In this document: positions 58,842-64,000 of the stretch, in pieces | Position numbering within the stretch: the stretch's first letter is position 1 | How the letters are laid out: each line of letters starts with the position of its first letter | Assembly (NCBI GenBank): GCA_950106755.1 | Contig: OX467082.1 | Span: 17,174,001-17,238,000, forward strand | Origin: Climacium dendroides | Taxonomy: Eukaryota > Streptophyta > Bryopsida > Hypnales > Climaciaceae | Reading direction: 5' to 3' | DNA length: 64,000 nt | Notes under the pieces: model-generated | The model's database searches: none | What the model was told of the DNA's origin: nothing | The model's input: only the letters and a program-made list of their open reading frames with translations | Translations under genes and position numbers: made by a program

Positions 58842-58959
58842 TTTGGATTTCGATATCTTCCTACATATTGATTGGAACCGCCGGGGCAAGCTTTTCACGT
58901 TTTGTCGTCCATGTATATATTATCAAGCATCCATCCTCTTTGCATTGTAGCTGATCGAT

Positions 58960-59390
58960 AGATGAGAATTGGAGTCCTTCACTTCACTGAAGTATATTGA
59001 TAGTTTGATTAAATGAAATGTAATTCTATCTATTTTGTTGAAAAAAAATGTATTAAACATAAAGTTTAATTAATAAAAAATAATTTTTTATTTATTTATT
59101 ATACAAGTATATTAATTTCTACTAAAAATTATTATTTATTACTTTAAATATTAACTAGTTACTAAAAAATTAAAATTATTTAAAACTTCTATAATAAATT
59201 TATTAGAGCTTTTCTTTAGTGCTTTCAATTTCTTCTAATAAATATTCTATTGAATTAAATATTTTAAAAAAGTAAAAAGAAGAAGCTACATTTTAACTAT
59301 TAATTTAATTTATTCTATTCTAATTTAATAGAATTTTTAAATTTTATTTCAAATATTAATTATTTTTATTTTATACACGTCACTTTTTTG
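58960..59390. other. Very AT-rich non-coding stretch
   Basis: Nothing supportable; long runs of A and T with no ORF of interest. Confidence 0.5.
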
Positions 59391-59699
59391 GAGGTCTACA
59401 TCCATTATGTGGCATAGGAGTTACGTCAGGAACGAATTTTAGAATAACACCACTCCGACGTGAAGGATTCTCTTTCCTAACGTACTCCCGGTGCAGTGTT
59501 GCCCAGAGAACCTCGTGGCTTGTGCCAGTGATTTTCCTGTACGCTTCGCTGCTTTTTGTTGCATTTTACCCCCATTGCTAGCTAATGCAAAATCATCTGG
59601 GAAGCTTTTGATGTTAGGCTAGCTTACAGGGTTGCTAGTGAAGCTTAGTTTTGCCAGAGTAAGACCAATTCGAGTTTCCTTTGTACAGTACTGCTCCCG

Positions 59700-61210
59700 T
59701 ATGTCCAGAATCTTTCCTTGCAACGTTCAGTCGGAGATTTATTATAAACTAATCTATGTAACGCAAGGAAATAGAGCCCACTTCTTGCTTGAATGATCAG
59801 AATACTCCAGTCGATAAGAAAGATAAGAATGTTAGCGCGAAGTCAGCAGGAATCAAAACTGAGCGAGGTGGAGATGCCAATTCATTAATAAATCTAGAGA
59901 CTACAGTCCGTGCATCTCATAAGTTCTCGGCAAACGAGTCTTCTTGTATCGCTACCCACCGGGGACTTCAATTGCCAAAGTAATGCGAGTCTCAGACACT
60001 TCGAATGCCAATGCAATGTGAGTCTCGGGGGAGTCCGCGGCTTGACTCCGATCCAGTCACCGCCAACGTACTCTGTCGGTGGAGGCGTGGGAGGGTCGCC
60101 CACATGCAACGTAATTTTAATTTTGGAACACGCTTCAGCAAACATGCATCTTTTATAATTTGGACAATGTGAAGCAGAAATGTGGAATGTCAACTTTCAG
60201 GAATCACATCTTAGTGATCAACGCCCAATCAGGCATTGCTAAAGCGGGTGATCAAATTTAGTAGTGAAATTTCACTGATGTGGTTTTCGTACACAAGTTT
60301 TCAAAAATTAAAATAGCCAGTAAATCTGTCAACGAACTGACCTGAAACTCTTGTGGGGTAGCAGTAAGCCTCTTGAAGGGATAGGCTAGGCGGTTGTTTC
60401 CTCTGTGGGGCTACCTGCTGGTTTCGCTTCCACTCTGTGGTTGTATTTGCACTTGGTTCCGCTTTCCAATTGCAATGGTTCTCGTTTGATATAAAAAAAA
60501 TTAAAATAACTAATAAAGAAATTAGGTTTTCTTCAACAAAATTTTGGAGGAATGACACCCCACTGAAACGGAAAGTAGGACTGGGACGGTGAACCCAATA
60601 GTCTGAATTTATCTTCAAAGATTGTAAATTGAGGTCTACATAATATATTGTTTCGAAGACTAAATATACTTACTAGTCTATTGTGATCGAATGAAGGTGC
60701 AATACCCCGCAATGTCCTGCTAGTATGGTGATTTTGAACCTCAGTTGAGAATATTGTGAGTTGTGGCAGGAGTATCAATGAACAAGAAAAAGACAAGGGG
60801 AAAAACAAACTTGTGGCTTCTTGCAACAAATTTCAACAATCACAAAGATGACGTCAACATTGCAAATAGCCACACAGTGTACCATAGACTTCGAAAGAGG
60901 CATGAGATTGATCTCAAACTTGAGAGTTAACAGCTCAACACGCATTTACTAAAATTACAGAAGCCACGAGTAGAATACTTCCTTGTCTGCGTATCTGAGC
61001 AGAGATACTGTAAAACATGATACATTACTGTACATAATGTTGGATGTCTAACATGAAGCCTTTTGACGCTGTTATTGAAATTGGTAGGTGGCAAAGCTGT
61101 GGCCTGCGCGTCCTTCATTTGTTGCCTTGAGTTCGAGCTTTTGGTAAGGGCTGCATACAGCATTACCACGCACAAAAAGTTAAGTACAGACAAAAGTACA
61201 CGAGGCCATG
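59700..61210. repeat. R3 then R1 repeats, copy 2
   Basis: 59720-59915 and 60300-60500 match R3 (19150-19300 and 19320-19790). 60540-61210 matches R1 (16600-17290). R1 and R3 are here joined directly, without the gene that lies between them at 17330-18448. Confidence 0.6.
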
Positions 61211-61948
61211 TGACCACTGCAGAATGCACCTCAGCAGCCAGTAATGAACAAATTTCTCCCTGCAATACTGCAAAGATAAGGTAACTACTACTAAGTTGTG
61301 ACCCTCACACGAAAGCATCCCCTATAGAAACCTTAGGATCAATAGTAGGTATACCATAACCGACACTTGGCAAAGACCCAACGAAAATTAAGGGAGTTTA
61401 ATAATTGGAACCACGCCAAATGCTTCCTGGAACGTTGTCAGAGTTCGATAGGCAACCCATTCCCATGTCTATCAGCTGTTCACATTATAAGAAAGGACTC
61501 TTACTCTATGTTCGGGAAGAACCGGCGGCTAGTTTAAAATTAGCCAGTGAAATTGGGAAAAAAACCGCTTGCAATTTGAAAACATCGGCAAAAAAAACGG
61601 TGAAACAATCTATTAAATTTCTATTGAGTAAAAAATAGAGAAAATAACCGGACTACATGCTTGAAAAAACGGTTCAATTTGGGAATTGAAGGAAAATAGC
61701 CGGCAAAACTCCCCGAACGCTGCTCTTGCTTATTTACTTTTAGAGAAAATGCTTTGTTTTGCTGTGGGTCTAGTCGCATTTATGAAAAGATTCCAAGGCA
61801 CTGGAGCACGTGTTACTTGGCTACTGTATTCTATGAATCGTTACAATTTGAGGTAGTAGAGTCCCAATCATGAGCCTAGACTAATATTGAACCATGAGAA
61901 TTGCGTCGGCAAGGTATCTCCTGAAAACATATTTGGCGGTCGTATCTC

Positions 61949-64000
61949 TCATTTCGAACAATTCAAGTGTTTGGATGGCACGTGCATTGCAAATGGGTCA
62001 CTTCTACCCACGGGGAAGGGACTCTATGCAACTGGGATTCATAACTTAAACGAAGGTAAGGCATGCAAGCATACGAAAAACTCCTTGCACAAAATGCAAA
62101 GATAAATACCATTGCGGAAGGGGAGGCTTTACCTGCTATTTGGATCGTAGTAAAAGCCATTCACAGAACCGTCACTGCGAGAGAAACAGACGTAGTAGAA
62201 ACCTGCAATCGTTAATCCGCAGTCGGAGCCGACGTTCACAAAAAACTTCTCCTTCCATCTCTGTAATCGACAGGAGGAAAGAATATCAACCCAAATGGCA
62301 GATGTTGGCATTATCTCACAATAGTCAATAACTATGTAGTCACACGAGGAGAGACAACACCGACTTTTAACCCATGAATTTTCCAGAGGCGAATGTTTCT
62401 CACCATGAAGATGTATGGGTGATTTACAAGATCAAGTGACTTCCCACCATCCTTCTGGACCTCCTCCTGCAAAATATGTACAAGGTCAGTGAGGACCTTC
62501 AAACCAGCAAAGAGATTTAGTCTTAGTCCCACAGCTGTATTGAACAGGAATTACATAGAAGAAGCCACACGCCAAAGTGAACTTACTCTAAGTTCAAGGA
62601 AAGAAGAGAATTTGGACCAATGCTTCACATCTGTCTCCTTCCTGTAATTTCATGAATTGAAATTGATAAGACAAGCAATCGCCCTAAACAATGAACTTGG
62701 ACTGGAAATTTAATCTGAAAATACCAGACGGATATCAGGATCGGAGCACAACTGGAAGATATCCTAACAAGTACATACATTATAGAATAAATCAAAGCTG
62801 ACATATCAACAGGTCTCATTTCTAAGTTTATTATGGTTGTTATGGTAACATGAAAAAATGGGAAAAAAATGAGAGTGCTAAGGGTAATCGTTGCACTCAC
62901 GATGCATCCCACTGGCCAGTGTAGAAAGTGTAGTTTCTGTTGTCCACAATTTGGCCCTCCCAAAAGGTTACTACCTGCAATCGTACACATGCGATAAAAA
63001 ACCAGTTAAGTATTTTGTAAGCGGCAAGCAAGCTTATAGATGGACGCTTTACGGACGAACCTTAAGACACAGCAAGTAGACATATCCTAGTCTATCTCTG
63101 AGACCAACGTACCAAAAGGAGCCTCAAAGATATCAATCGAAAAGCAGGGAAACACGTAGTATTCTACAGGGTATTAAAGGAGACAAAAGTACTATCCGAA
63201 GACTAGAGGGCTCAATTGTATTTCTAGAAACCAAATGTCAATGAGATAATCCCAAGGCGACCCGTTTTTCGTCGATTTTTTAATTAGATCTATGCGGGAC
63301 AGCCAGCCAGCATAGTCACAAATCCTACTTGCCCCGCACCATAGGGTTGTGACTTTATCAGGGACTTCAAAGAGCATCCTAAAGCTGGGATTGGGGTCTT
63401 TATAGAACCCTAGAATATGTCCCAATCCTCTCTGTTGCACAATAGCCAGAAGCAACAACAAATTCCACCAAAAACCACCACCATGGATATGGGGTGTCGG
63501 TGCGCGCCTCAACTGCAATTTTTTTTTTCTTTCTTTTCATTTTGAGCCCTTCATGATTCATAACCCCCAGATTCTCGCCAAATATACTAGCCCTCAAGTA
63601 GGGTTTTTAAGGCTGACACCCAGTGCTACAAGAGATTCAGAACAGACATGAGATAAGAATTTTACCGGAGTCTCAGCCGAGGGAACATTGAGAGCCTCCA
63701 TGCTGCCACACAAGTAGCCACTTTGCATATCACACCCTTGCAAGCGCACATTCACTTTCCATGCTTCATCCTTTTGGTTGTTCGACACATTTTGTGTCCC
63801 TGCAAACGCCTGAGCAGACGAAAGAAAGAAAAACCCTAAATTTTTTGGTACCTCAACCACCCATAACATTACGCTAGGGTGGAAGAATAGGCGAAAAAAG
63901 GGAAAACAACAATTCTTAAAAGAAATTTATCGTAAGCTCAATTTTCCGTGTAGGAACGTACCTGACCCACGTTCAGGAAAGTGCAAGGTGGAGGCAGCGC
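61949..64000 (-). CDS. GID4: GID4-like substrate receptor of the CTLH/GID E3 ubiquitin ligase, N-terminus outside the window
   Basis: Exons on the minus strand: 64000-63962 (frame in from outside), 63809-63666, 62974-62901, 62641-62587, 62466-62404 and 62260-62133. All are GT-AG with matching phases. They encode, in order, PPPCTFLNVGQ, AFAGTQNVSN, VRLQGCDMQSGYLCGSMEAL, VVTFWEGQIVDNRNYTFYTG, VKHWSKFSSF, DGGKSLDLVNHPYIFM, RWKEKFFVNVGSDCGLTIAG and FYYVCFSRSDGSVNGFYYDP. These are the hallmark blocks of the GID4/Vid24 beta-barrel, which binds N-terminal degrons and brings proteins to the GID ligase. A candidate last exon is 62021-61949, giving SPFPVGRSDPF and TGA; that junction is less sure. The domain looks intact. 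It is the clearest ordinary host gene in the window. Confidence 0.9.

Noticed and set aside
61405..61638. 77-aa plus ORF with Lys-rich end
   Set aside because: No relative in the window and no domain; it lies just beyond repeat R1 and may be chance.
1..64000. tRNA, rRNA or known small-RNA genes
   Set aside because: I looked for the conserved T-arm pattern and obvious rRNA motifs on both strands and found none that fold convincingly; a tRNAscan run would settle it.

Overview
This window looks like nuclear DNA of a land plant or a close streptophyte relative. The reasons are: coding regions split by GT-AG introns; a multi-exon GID4 ubiquitin-ligase receptor gene at the right edge; two CACTA-type foldback elements with 3-bp target duplications; and a background of AT-rich, gene-poor DNA packed with small inverted-repeat elements. 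I cannot name the species. Transposase-like genes of the GHTHDDID type and the repetitive plant ORF in the 45-48 kb insert would fit a large genome outside the flowering plants, but that is inference. I saw no tRNA, rRNA, CRISPR, operon or prokaryotic signal.

Layout. 1-2810: 3' part of a DNA-transposon-like element (copy 1) with a broken transposase-like gene. 2811-16600: AT-rich DNA with dispersed repeats, foldbacks and a few decayed coding scraps. 16600-19800: a repeat unit carrying a two-exon gene (minus strand) for a small membrane protein with an Asn/Pro/Gln repeat tail. 20000-26090: AT-rich with small elements. 26091-29970: copy 2 of the transposase-like element, inverted relative to copy 1; its three-exon gene can be read in full despite two nonsense codons. 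30600-31125: arrays of a short dyad-symmetric repeat. 32905-34146: a five-exon gene of unknown function. 35088-36455: two tandem elements with terminal inverted repeats.

37950-51690 is a GC-richer block. It opens with a cluster of 24-bp dyads. Gene A (39709-43349, three exons, 1079 aa) has an INGQH motif like ParB/DGQHR domains and a downstream half that resembles a decayed N6/N4 DNA methylase. Gene B (about 43450-51116) has coiled-coil regions and an FCP1/NIF-like HAD phosphatase domain whose catalytic aspartates are replaced. Gene B carries five in-frame stops and is split by 4.3 kb of DNA that holds an unrelated decayed gene on the other strand. The same dyads recur in the introns, in the last exon of gene A, between the genes and after gene B.

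51890-53000: a long imperfect inverted duplication of an unknown coding sequence. 53380-53566: a CACTA foldback. 53600-56900: AT-rich. 56900-61210: a second copy of the membrane-protein gene unit. 61949-64000: GID4 on the minus strand, running off the right edge.

Two themes tie the window together. First, nonsense codons in the mobile genes are mostly TGA and TAG at places where CGA or CAG is known or plausible. This is what deamination of methylated CG and CHG sites produces in silenced plant elements. Second, the end motif of the transposase-like element also bounds several small non-autonomous elements, suggesting one family mobilises the other.
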